From the NCBI GenBank assembly GCA_027923505.1, contig BROI01000007.1:930001-994000 (forward strand): a DNA stretch of 64,000 nt. Reading direction: 5' to 3'. Position numbers and translations under genes: made by a program. Numbering within the stretch: position 1 is the first letter of the stretch; every line of letters begins with the position of its first letter. Positions 39,601 to 49,000 of the stretch are shown here, piece after piece. The DNA is from Mayamaea pseudoterrestris (lineage: Eukaryota; Bacillariophyta; Bacillariophyceae; Sellaphorales; Sellaphoraceae). The notes under the pieces were generated by a model. It worked only from the letters and a program-made list of their open reading frames with translations. It was not told where the DNA came from and did not search any database.

Positions 39601-39843
39601 GGAAAGCTGCTTTCCGGAGCGACGAGGAGAGGCTGCTGCTTCACTATCAAATGGGGTTGTATCTGCTGTACCGGTAGAATCTTTTCCGGTATTGGCCGCC
39701 TTCTTTTTGCTGAGCCATGAACCTTGTCTGCGACTACTCCGCGTTTCGGATGATGCTGCTGCTGCATCGTTACTGTTGGAGTTTCCAGTCGGATTCCAAC
39801 GCGACGCAATGGACGACTTGGGTTTGGCCTTGACGTCCTGCAT
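36643..39843 (-). CDS. Tropomodulin-like LRR protein with four modules
   Basis: 1066 residues, single exon. Residues 1-240 are basic and disordered, with repeated (L/G)SW-x-KKK motifs near 42, 80 and 103 and a related KSWK near 156. Then four leucine-rich modules related to the tropomodulin/leiomodin C-terminal cap: about 258-415, 480-705 (diverged), 706-890 and 905-1066. The last two are close duplicates (both ANDSSITEVDLVGD, NTHxK, LDDAF, AEED/AEET, KLGL). Tropomodulins cap actin pointed ends in animals; the actin-binding helices of those proteins are not obvious here. Inference: cytoskeletal or scaffold protein with basic N-terminal docking motifs. TACCGGTA at 39669 lies in its coding sequence. 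Confidence 0.8.
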   Translation of the reverse strand: MQDVKAKPKSSIASRWNPTGNSNSNDAAAASSETRSSRRQGSWLSKKKAANTGKDSTGTADTTPFDSEAAASPRRSGKQLSWRKKKSDRDMASTPTSPMKKALSWRKKKEAADEVSALQLAQTEHELKVETNQGNTTSEEVKLQKTDGKRLSPRKSWKAATGKLSNMTGLKKAPVLDAAAKKDFGVGRVDKPDVAKSAQAKAMVQLREPQDVLLEAVQKRLQDSSKLPQAKTLVARIKAANGFPQRRRPSIRDNDIVSSMEKVIANDPSVTEIKIKADPRVAHLKRSQLLSFCDGLRTNLYLKKLVMTQAELDNEFLSSLSASLETNFTLEHIDLSNNAFTSDALVEFCQAMAENKSIRTVELKGQHSPVMGTAEEDVLDAISKNYTIQRLKLDFKNKQIKKEVAAIVDRNAAPGKSMGNMDATIMAFLEREATRAEEHFEHVRQEREIENITDDHDWEYLFELNELAKKYKHYDLGVASDDGDSNKPTNFASPSPKKNSVGAMNVKYTADNLFLTPEFISSFLVDDDEGRGLTFAFQAQVKLFKRFPIGDADRRKISEMFADALLDHPRSKELTHINVANSGCGDEWLIRLCERSLKDPRLLPKLSAINLETNYFTEAGIVALSKCMASKAAWKYLQSVKLENQRHLVSSRAEFALAKSMCVNRSIITMSLRVRNLWERDQINKFVVRNIDFLRQARMKNAVKLGTRVERSRNKIEEFFDKIAANDSSITEVDLVGDQLFTALPQEERLQAARSFANNTHVKTIRMCQLGLDDAFGVAMAKSIDANSCVEKINFESNKIASEGIPALVAALGRSKSIVEMQLRHQFKPMDSTAEDSLPALFNANVSCVKLGLDLRSLLAQSTIEKKLMANREIARKARLVDNAGKATTPPRLKTAGKMQSWFQQIAANDSSITEVDLVGDKLFLAMRQNDRLDAAASFATNTHIKSVKMTMLELDDAFAVALATSLTKNKSIEKLILEQNDIRGDGIKAICKALASNKTVVECQLRHQKKPMDTAAEETLAGLMGDNETVVKLGLVLRSSRATLEVESKLKKNRELQRKAKLAAK

Positions 39844-40193
39844 AGTTGTCTATGAAGCAAAATTCATCTGCTTGAATCTTTCGGAGTCAGGTAGTCGGAG
39901 ACTGTCGGAGACTAATTGCATTAACTCGCAAAACCTGCTTGTTTGAATGAATGCGGCATCAGCACGATCAAAGCTTTTGGATGCAAACAAGAAGGTTGGG
40001 TCATTTGCGATGGTGTTTCGCCCGATCCAATCCATTCGTGAATGACCGTCATTGACATCTTTCAGAATCGCATCGGTTCTCACAATTTAAAAATTTTGGC
40101 GCGAAGGCGCGCACCATTCATTTCGTTCGATTCGATCCTACTTTTTGTTCTTACTCGTCTTCCTCCTTTTACTATATCCACTTTCGCTATACC

Positions 40194-41828
40194 ATGACGG
40201 ACGACGCAAGCATAAGAGCCGCCAAGAATGCTGGAGGCATTGCCTGGGAGGGCAGTCTCATGGGCGCGCAAAACCCCAAGAATTTTGGCTTTCGATACTC
40301 GACGCCATCCAAGCGATACCGCTTCGCCGACGACGACAACGACGACAAGAATGGTAGACAGCTTCCCACCAATTTACAGATTCAGTTTCAGAATCGATTG
40401 GGAGAGGAGCTGGCGCAGACGCTTGATGTTCCAACGAATGCGTCAGTGGATGATTTGACGGCACTGGTGCATGCCTTGCTGGAAGCATCCGACGATCGAA
40501 AGCTTCCACTCTCCTTTTACGCCAAGTTGCCACTCGACGCCAGCAACAAGTCCACATTAGCACCCGCAGACGACGTTGAAGTCACAACAACACTCGTCGA
40601 CTTGCTCCAGCAGCACCTTTCCATTAGCACCGAACACGTCTTGACACTCACCTACCAACCGCTGGCCGTCTTTCGCGTCCGCCCCGTCACGCGCTGCACC
40701 GACACGCTGCAAGGCCACGCGGAGGCGATTCTGCACGTTTCCTACAGTCCCAATGGCAAAATATTGGCCAGCGGCGGCGGCGACGCCTGCGTGCGCTTCT
40801 GGGACACGTTCACCAACACACCCAAGTTCACCAGTCAGGGACACAAGAACCATGTACTGTGCACGGCCTGGAGTCCGAACGGACAGCGGTTCGTCAGCGC
40901 CGACAAGAGTGGCGTCATGATTGTGTGGGACCCGACGACGGGACAGTGCATTGGCAAGCACATGAAGGCGCACAAGCAGTGGATCACCGGCTTAACGTGG
41001 GAGCCCATGCATTCCAACGTCGGCAAGTGCGAGCGACTCGCGTCGGCCAGCAAGGATGCCAGTGTCCGCGTGTGGAATGTTCGGACGCAGTCGGCGCTGT
41101 ACACACTGTCGGGTCATACTGATTCGGTGGAAGCGGTCGTGTGGGGAGGTGAAGGATTGATCTACACTGGCTCGCGCGATCGCACCATCAAGGTGTGGAG
41201 CGCCGATCGAGGCATACTGGTGCGCACGTTGGTGGGTCATGGGCATCGCGTCAACTCGCTGGCGCTTTCGAGCGACTTTATGCTGCGGACTGGTCCGTTT
41301 GATCACAAGAAATCCTTGTTCGAGTCACCGGATGAAGCCTACCAGGCTGCCTGCGACAAGTACAAGGAGTTTCGTCAGCAGCAAGGAACGGAGCGGCTGG
41401 TTTCGGGATCTGATGACTTTACCATTTTCCTGTGGCATCCGGAGGAGTCAAAGCAACCTGTCAAGCGACTGACTGGACATCAGCAGGCTGTCAATCACAT
41501 TGTGTTTAGTCCCGATGGACGCTACTTTGCGTCTGCTTCCTTTGACAAGAAGGTCAAGATTTGGAACGGCTTTTCTGGTGATTTCCTGTGCACATTGACC
41601 GGTCACGTTGGTGCCGTCTACCAAATAGCCTGGAGCGGTGACAGTCGATATTTGGTGAGTGCATCCAAGGATTCCACAGCCAAGCTGTGGGAAATGCCAA
41701 GCGGAAAAAAGGCGCGAGAAACGTTACCGGGTCATGCGGATGAAGTATATGCATTGGATTGGAGTCCCTATGGAGGAAGCGTTGCCACTGGTTCCAAAGA
41801 TCGAACAATCAAGATATGGAAGAATTAA
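40194..41828 (+). CDS. NLE1: Notchless/Rsa4, ribosome-assembly WD40 protein
   Basis: 544 residues, single exon. An N-terminal NLE ubiquitin-like domain (about residues 60-155) is followed by VTRCTDTLQGHAEAILHVSYSPNGK and about eight WD40 repeats to the C-terminus, with the family-specific GHKNHVLCTAWSPNG. The final repeats read DSTAKLWEMPSG and DRTIKIWKN. Notchless binds the AAA ATPase Rea1/Midasin through its NLE domain and is removed from pre-60S particles during maturation. The leader before the ATG (about 40141-40186) is pyrimidine-rich. It is divergent from the tropomodulin-like gene, about 350 bp apart. Confidence 0.94.
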   Translation: MTDDASIRAAKNAGGIAWEGSLMGAQNPKNFGFRYSTPSKRYRFADDDNDDKNGRQLPTNLQIQFQNRLGEELAQTLDVPTNASVDDLTALVHALLEASDDRKLPLSFYAKLPLDASNKSTLAPADDVEVTTTLVDLLQQHLSISTEHVLTLTYQPLAVFRVRPVTRCTDTLQGHAEAILHVSYSPNGKILASGGGDACVRFWDTFTNTPKFTSQGHKNHVLCTAWSPNGQRFVSADKSGVMIVWDPTTGQCIGKHMKAHKQWITGLTWEPMHSNVGKCERLASASKDASVRVWNVRTQSALYTLSGHTDSVEAVVWGGEGLIYTGSRDRTIKVWSADRGILVRTLVGHGHRVNSLALSSDFMLRTGPFDHKKSLFESPDEAYQAACDKYKEFRQQQGTERLVSGSDDFTIFLWHPEESKQPVKRLTGHQQAVNHIVFSPDGRYFASASFDKKVKIWNGFSGDFLCTLTGHVGAVYQIAWSGDSRYLVSASKDSTAKLWEMPSGKKARETLPGHADEVYALDWSPYGGSVATGSKDRTIKIWKN

Positions 41829-41936
41829 ATGACTTTAGAAAGTTGTTCGCGCTAATGAATAGACACTTCATACGTTAATACTGCACTTTGTCATGGAACT
41901 AATAAACAGCTACCGGTACATGTATATATTTACTAA

Positions 41937-42731
41937 TCATTTTCGAGTGCGCTTCGATCGGGTCGAAACTGGAGGCGGAGCCGTCGCCTTGCGCTTATTC
42001 TTCTTGTCCGTCTGTTTGCCATCCTCTTCCGTCGTTGTCGTTTCGTCGGTCAGGGGTTCGGCGGCAACCTCCTCCTGCTCCGTGGCATCGTCGTCTCGTC
42101 GCGATGGACACTTGTCGCTCTTGTCTTGCGCTGCAGCTGCATCTTTCGCTTTAGTGCTTTGCCGTTTCATGGCACCAGCTTCTTCCCTTGACATGACAGT
42201 GACAGGCTTGCCATCGCTCTCAACTTGACTCAAGTATTTCAATGGCAAATGGTTGTCCGTCGTCGTTGTACTGGAGAACCATTTGTAATCCTGCGGAATC
42301 TTTCGCAACAGATGCGTTCCGGCAGCATATAATGACGACGACGCTCCTCCACCATGACTGTTATTGGCATGCGAGCTAATGTCGCGATTGTCAATGTAGC
42401 CATCCCAGCCAGTGAAAATGTTGCCGTGCGAGTACGTTTCCTCGTAGTAAACGTTTTCGGCAATGCCAATATGATTCTGCGTGGCGGCAATAGCGTCATT
42501 GACGCGCTGCAGCTCGTCCTCCAGTTCGTCGGCGGTATATATGCGATCGCTGTCTTGTATTGCTACTGATGATGATTTTGCTGATTCATGAATGTCTGCT
42601 TTTATAGGAGCAATGATATGATGGTGCTGCCGCAATTGTCGCTCGAGCTTTCGTTGCAGAATGGGAGGCAACACCTTGGCGGATGGTGGAGGCAACAAGG
42701 AGTCGCCGTTCGCTGGATCCCTCAAGTCCAT
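41937..42731 (-). CDS. MEAF6: Eaf6/MEAF6-type subunit of histone acetyltransferase complexes
   Basis: 264 residues from an ATG at 42731. The middle carries the Eaf6 domain: TADELEDELQRVNDAIAAT helix, then IAENVYYEETYSHGNIFTGWDGYID, the family hallmark (YLEET..GN.I.GWD), and a Ser-rich segment leading to IPQDYKWFSST. Eaf6 is a small shared subunit of NuA4, NuA3 and MOZ-type acetyltransferases. The C-terminal 90 residues are an acidic then basic tail (KKNKRKA, STRSKRTRK), longer than in yeast or human. The frame stays open to an ATG at 42956, but the extra residues are unlike the family and would fill the divergent promoter. Confidence 0.82.
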   Translation of the reverse strand: MDLRDPANGDSLLPPPSAKVLPPILQRKLERQLRQHHHIIAPIKADIHESAKSSSVAIQDSDRIYTADELEDELQRVNDAIAATQNHIGIAENVYYEETYSHGNIFTGWDGYIDNRDISSHANNSHGGGASSSLYAAGTHLLRKIPQDYKWFSSTTTTDNHLPLKYLSQVESDGKPVTVMSREEAGAMKRQSTKAKDAAAAQDKSDKCPSRRDDDATEQEEVAAEPLTDETTTTEEDGKQTDKKNKRKATAPPPVSTRSKRTRK

Positions 42732-42859
42732 GGCGAATTCTGATAGCAGAGGTATGACAAGCGTAGGTAGAGAGCGAAGAAGGTCCGATAAAATACAAAA
42801 TGGTTTGTGGCACAAATAGCCATGGTGATGGATGCATGGAAGCAACATCGTTCCGTCGT

Positions 42860-42868
42860 TGAGTACCG
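42860..42868 (-). promoter_or_regulatory. CGGTACTCA promoter word, copy 3 (with a one-mismatch copy on the other strand)
   Basis: Minus-strand copy 129 bp before the Eaf6 ATG, in its sense direction. On the plus strand at 42893-42901, CGGTTCTCA (one mismatch, also preceded by CTCGTAG) points toward the sterol cyclase gene 94 bp downstream, so each arm of this divergent promoter has one. Confidence 0.45.
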
Positions 42869-42994
42869 CTACGATCTCATTTTGGCTCGTAGCGGTTCTC
42901 ATATTCCGTGGTTCACCGTCGCACTCGTCACACAAGCAATGCGGATGCATCTTCATTGATCATTCCACATTTTCAAGCAAACGTAGTAGCCACC

Positions 42995-45900
42995 ATGGCA
43001 TCAACTTGCTCGTCTACGCTAGATCTGAGCTTGGCCTTGGTTGGAGCAGGCGTGAGTCTGCTGGCAGTCTGCTTGGTCCAGGCTTCCGTCTCGTGTGGAT
43101 ATCCGCTGCATCAACTCGGTATGTCGAATATGCGCTAGTAAAATCGAACCTCATTTTGAATGATGTAAAATTGTTAATGACAGATTCTTCTAATTAATAT
43201 CATGCAGGTGTTCGTCCACGAGGGAGTGGACTCTGGAGTTACCTGTATAATCATTTAGTTCACGGCCAAGGCGTCAAGGGATACGATCCGGTGCAAGGTG
43301 CGCTGTCGCCCCCTCTTCGCCTCGGCGTTCACTTATCATGCTGTTTCTTTGTTTGGGCCATCTTGCTAGCGGCATGGCCAATGTTGCATATTCCAGATGC
43401 TTGTCTCGGTGGCTTTGGGTTGACGCTATCATTCTGGCAATCCGCTCTCGTTGCCGTGACAACCTATTCCTTTTCGTGTCACGTTATTTGCAACTACCTG
43501 CCGGGCGTGTCACATCCAGGAGGTGCACGCCAGCACAAGATGCAACGAAAGCCTCGTTGGAACAACATTGAGTCCAAACTGCCCAGCGATAGCAAGTGGA
43601 GGTTTTCCTCCGCCCACGAAAGTCACCAAGTTACCATGGATCGCTTTGCCGATACGGAGGCGCGCCTCACGGGCGAACCAGTTGGACGAAACGTTTGGAC
43701 CACGGCTCCACCAAAGCAGCAGCAATCGTCGCATCATGACGTCGATGAACGTCTCGTGCAGGAGCTTGCTGCGGGTGGTCGGCCAGTGGGAAGCTTCAAT
43801 CCGTCCATCAATCCAAACAGCTGCGACATGCCGTTTCGTGCGCAAATGATTCGCAACTACATACGTGCTGGTAAAACGCCTCCGTCAATTACGTCGCAAC
43901 CAAAAACGATCAAGGATGTCTTGCGCAAGGCGGTGCACTTTTACTCCATGCTGCAAACGGAGGATGGACATTGGTCGGGCGACTACGGTGGACCACTCTT
44001 TTTGACACCAGGCTTTGTCATTGCCTGGTACATTATGAAGAAGCCGTCGCTCATGTTCGACGTTGACGAAATAGACATGTTGACGCACTACATGCTGGTG
44101 CATCAGCAGGAGGACGGCGGCTGGGGCACGCACATTGAGTCGCCGTCCACCATGTTTGGAACGACGCTCAACTATGTTGCACTGCGACTCATGGGAGTTG
44201 GTGCGGATGAACCGTCGACGCGCAAGGCGCGGGCGTTTCTGTTGAGACATGGCGGCGCCATCATGACATCGTCGTGGGCCAAGCTGTACCTGTGCATGCT
44301 CGGCTGCATGCATTGGGATGGACATAACTCGGTGCCGCCCGAAATTTGGTTGCTGCCCGAATGGTTTCCCTTTCACCCGAGTCGCATGTGGTGTCACGCG
44401 CGCATGGTGTATTTGGTATGTGACAATGTAATGTATTGGATGGTTATGACGTTAAATCAAACTATTAGCTCATAATTAATCTGCTTCCCTTCTACAGCCA
44501 ATGGGATACGTTTATGGCACACGATTGATATACAGCGATGCTGAAACCGACCCAGTCATACTATCACTACGCAAGGAGCTTTACTGTGAAGATTATGAGC
44601 AGATCCAATGGTCAAAGACGAGGCATCTTGTTGCACCAATGGATAACTACTCTCCGATAAATCCAATCATGGCCACTGTTCAAAATATATTGGCTCGATA
44701 CGAGTCATGGCCAATCTTTCGGCCCTTTCGAGACGATGTGCGTCGCCGTGGACTTGCTTTTTGCGTCGACTACATGGCAGCGGAGGATCAGCAAACAAAT
44801 TATATCGACATTGGGCCCGTCAATAAGGTTCTGAATATGATATCTGCGTACCATGCGACTGGGGGAGACGCGCATCATGTTACATTACTCAACCATTTTG
44901 CTCGCGTTTCCGACTATTTGTGGTTGGCGGAAGATGGTCTCAGAGTGAAAGGGTACAGCGGCAGCCAGTGCTGGGATACTTCCTTCGCCATCCAATCAAT
45001 CTACGAAGCGAAGCTACTAGACGAGTTTCCGGATGTTTCGCGACGAGTATGGTCGTTTCTGGAGCGCACGCAAATTTTGTCGACTGAAACCTCGCAGAAT
45101 ACGCTCGCTTATGCGTTTGAGTCACCCGAAAACCGAAAGAAATACTACAGACATGTATCGAAAGGAGGCTGGCCATTCAGCACGAGCGCGCACGGTTGGC
45201 CGATTGCCGACTGCACTGGGGAAGGCCTGAAAGGTGTCTTATGTTTGTTGCGCTCAAAATCAGTACAAGACAGTATTGCGAGTGGGGAGCTAAAACACAT
45301 TGACGAAGAGCGGCTGCAGAATGCAATTAATGTCTTGCTGTCGTATCAGAACGAGGACGGAGGTTGGGCGACGTATGAGAACAATCGCGGCTTTGGTTGG
45401 TACGAGGCTTTGAATCCAAGTGAAGTATTTGGAGATATTATGATCGATTACTCCTATGTGGAACTCAGCATGGCTTCACTGACAGCACTGGTTGAATTTC
45501 GCGAAGTATATCCCGTGCATCGGTGCGACGAGATAAATTCCGCCGTTGAGCGTGGTCGTTCTTTTCTTAAAAGTATTCAAAGAGATGATGGTTCATGGTA
45601 TGGATCTTGGGCTTGTTGTTTCTGCTATGGTGTCTGGTTCGGCGTTGAAGGCTTAATAAAGGCTGGTGAACCACGATCATCAAAATGCATTCAAAACGCT
45701 TGCAAATTTTTACTTCGTCACCAGCGACCAAACGGTGGTTGGGGAGAGGATTTCTCGTCCTGTTACAACAAGGACTACGCAATTAATGGAATGGAAGATT
45801 ACGGAAATGAAGGCAGCGGCGTTGTGAACACAGCTTGGGCTTTACTGGCACTTTCAATCGCTCGTTATGACAACGTTGAAGCTGTGAAACGAGGAATTGA

Positions 45901-46066
45901 TTACTTGGTCAAAAGGCAACTACCCAGCGGAGACTGGCCTCAAGAGGGCATTGCCGGAGTCTTCAACCGTGCTTGTGGCATTTCATACACTGCTTATCGA
46001 AATGTATTTCCAATATGGGCAATCGGTCGGTGCGTGGAAGAATACGGAAATGCTATCGATGGATAA
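42995..46066 (+). CDS. CAS: Cycloartenol synthase-type oxidosqualene cyclase with an N-terminal membrane domain
   Basis: Exons 42995-43118, 43208-44415, 44498-46066 (introns 89 and 82 nt); 966 residues, about 200 more than plant CAS. Residues about 10-130 contain three hydrophobic segments, then a linker, then the cyclase: several QW motifs (QEDGGWGTH, QNEDGGWATY, QREDGSWYGSW, QRPNGGWGED), a lid block RMVYLPMGYVYG, and the active-site segment HGWPIADCTGE. The catalytic Asp (about D682) is present. Tyr in GYSGSQ (about Y597) and His and Ile before the Asp are the cycloartenol-type residues, as opposed to lanosterol-type. The motif reads DCTGE instead of the usual DCTAE. Makes the first sterol ring system at the ER. 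Confidence 0.92.
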
Positions 46067-46095
46067 TTAGCACAGTCGGATAAAACATAACCTAT

Positions 46096-49000
46096 TCAAT
46101 TTTTAATGGCTATTGAGTTGCATCGAGAAATAACCGAGTGTAGGCGCTCCGACGCAGCCACATGAGACCGATGACTCTCTCTTAGTTGTGCGCGAGCCGA
46201 TTTTTCGGTATTTGTCAAATCTATAATAGTGGAAGACGCCTTGACAAGCCTGTAATTACAAACAGCTGATGTCAGTTCTATAAGGCCGTCGCTCAATGGT
46301 TCGGAAAGCTCAGGTGATCCAAGTAAGGAAAAGGAAGGGACGCGGAGTGGCAGAAGATCTTGTAGATGTGACGCAATCGCTGCAGCCTTCCATTTTGAAG
46401 CATCACGTAGCGCCTGCTGTAGAGCTGGACGATAAAGGGTAGCTTCTAGTAAACCGACATCTTCATGCCTGCCATCCGCAACACCAGGGCCAGACGGAGT
46501 CATATCTGAAGCCGAAGGCAAGCCGCGACGGGGAGTCACGTTCTTTTGTCCCTTCGCGGCGGGAGATTTGATATCTTTAAGCGCTGCCTGATATTCTTCC
46601 GCTTGAGTCTGCCAATGTTGCATTGCATCGTGGAGCACTCTATTTTCTTCCGTCAGCCGTTCGAACTCATCAGAAGACTTCAAGTCGATGGTGCGATTGA
46701 CAAAAGAGCCTCCTTTAGCTATCTCTTTCTCCAGTTCTGACAGTCTCGCTGTCTGCAACATGACTTCTTTTGACTTCGTGGCAAGCGTCTTTTCCATTGT
46801 CCCAAGTCGTGCATTCGCGGTCGCAAGTTTCGTCCGGTTTTCGATAGCTTCTGTAAATTGATGCTCAATGTCCCTAGCTCGAGCCATGTAATTAATATCG
46901 TCTTCATCACCATCCACGGAGCGTATCGCTTTGCAAAGAGTTGCTAGTCGGGTCCAGCTATGTTCATCCTGAGGCGACAGCGCATGAAATTGCTCATCAT
47001 TTTCCGCAGAAGAGAAGTTCGCTGGTCGTAGCGCTGAGGTCAATTGTGCCTGTGTTCTGAACATATCCTCAGCAGCAGCAAAACACGAGCCCAGGTCGCC
47101 GTCTTTGGAAACATGCAGCTTTAGTTCATTAAAAACCAAGAGCGTAGCAGCTTTCCAACTCGCTGCCATATCTGAGAGCTCGCTGACAAGACTTTCGTTA
47201 TTTATGTCCAACAAGCTTAAACGGCGATATGAGTCATGGGCGCGCGTAGACGCCTGTTCCAGCTTACTGTGCAGAACGGCAACGCCAGTTGGTGCATTAT
47301 CGTGTCCCAATTCGTGCACAACCAAAGATAGTGTCGCCGCCGCGCCCTGACATGCATAACCAGCAATTGAAATGTCTCTCATCAATTCCCACCCGGGCGG
47401 ATTCCACTCTTCAGGAACTATTGGGTCATTTTCACGCTCGATATCTGTCTTGAGGCGCTGCATGGTTGCAGTAACAGTTTGCTGAAGCGAGCCGAGATTT
47501 GCGTGCTCAGGTGACAGATCGCCTTCTTCTGTAATGCTTCGAAGTATTCCGCCCATGACAAAATCTAGTTCTTCAACTGAATGGCCAAGAGATGATGCCA
47601 GAGTGGCGGATGCCTCTTGCGACAGCAGATCAGGCCACAGAGTCGCAGCGAGGAATCGTATAAGATTGGATGATGCATCAACCACCGTATGCGCAAACTC
47701 GGCTTGGTATAGCATGGACGACGCTTTCCGCCGAACGTCATCAGAAAGATTAATTGTAAGCGGCCCAGATAAAGTAGAGCCTTCCATCAGAACTAAGCCT
47801 GGTAGCGTGGCTTTTGTTAGATAGTTAGAGATGCTTCTGAGAGTCTTCGCGGCACAATTGACAACTTTCGCTGTCAACAGCTCTCCTCTGATTGCCGAGA
47901 CCTCAAGTCCAACTATATTCTGTGGGAGTAAACTTTCCAAACGCAGGGCAAGATCTCGATAAACTTCCTTGTCTATTGAGTCCAAAACCGCCTGAGCTTC
48001 GCGCTTTCGTACAGCAGCAGCCTCAGACACCAACTGGGAAGCTCTTGCAAGCGCATTTTGTGATGCAGCAATGAGATCAGTCTTTTCTCCCTCGCCGCCT
48101 TGGTGCAACTCTAAAAGTGCTTGCTTTTCGTGGTTTAGTTTGGCGACAGTTGTTCGGTAGTTGCCTACTGTACGCAAAAAGTCCTCTTCGCGACGACGTT
48201 GACTATCGTTTGAAAAGAAGCAAAGCAAGCCCAATCGTTTGAAAAGAAGCAAAGCAAGCCCACGAGTCAGTGACAACTTTATTACAATACTCAGACTTAG
48301 CGACAAACCACTTACATCTTGATTGCTTCCTCAAGGTTATGGATTACTGCTTCTCTACCCTCGAGATCGCGAGATAATGCTTTAAGCTCTTCCGCTTGTA
48401 CTTCTTCCATCTCAGCCGTCAACTCGGCAGCTTCTTCCAGCTCTCGCACAACCGTCTTCAATGCAACGCATTCCTCCTCAAGAGAAAACAAGCGGTCAGT
48501 TAAATCTTCGACCATTTGCTCGAACGCGGCGCCCTGTTCGACCATCTCCTTTAGGTCAGTAATTTGCTCTTCTTGATTCGATGTGGTCAAGCGAAGTTCC
48601 GCCACCTCGTTACTCAACGCCCTCCCACTCTCAGCTTCCTTCTCGGCGTCACGAATGAGACGCAAAAGTTCCATCTTTTCAAACTGAGTTTGCTCACGGA
48701 GCCGGATTAACGCTTCGCGCAGTCTTGCATTCTGGGTCGATAGCGCCGTGGCCATTTCCTCCGCTCCTTCGTTTGCCACATTTTGAGACGACCCAGCCGC
48801 CTCCGCTGTCACATGTCGAGCGTCGTCAAGCTCCATTTTCAACTCTTCCACTTCCATTTGAGCAGTTTCGGCATCGAGTCGTAACTCATCAACGCGATCT
48901 TCCAGTGCTTCCTTTTCTTCCAGCAACTGCTCCTTATCCAACGTCAAATCCTCAATCGTTGCCTCCAAATCAAGCTTTTCCCTTTCCAGAGTTTCCACCT

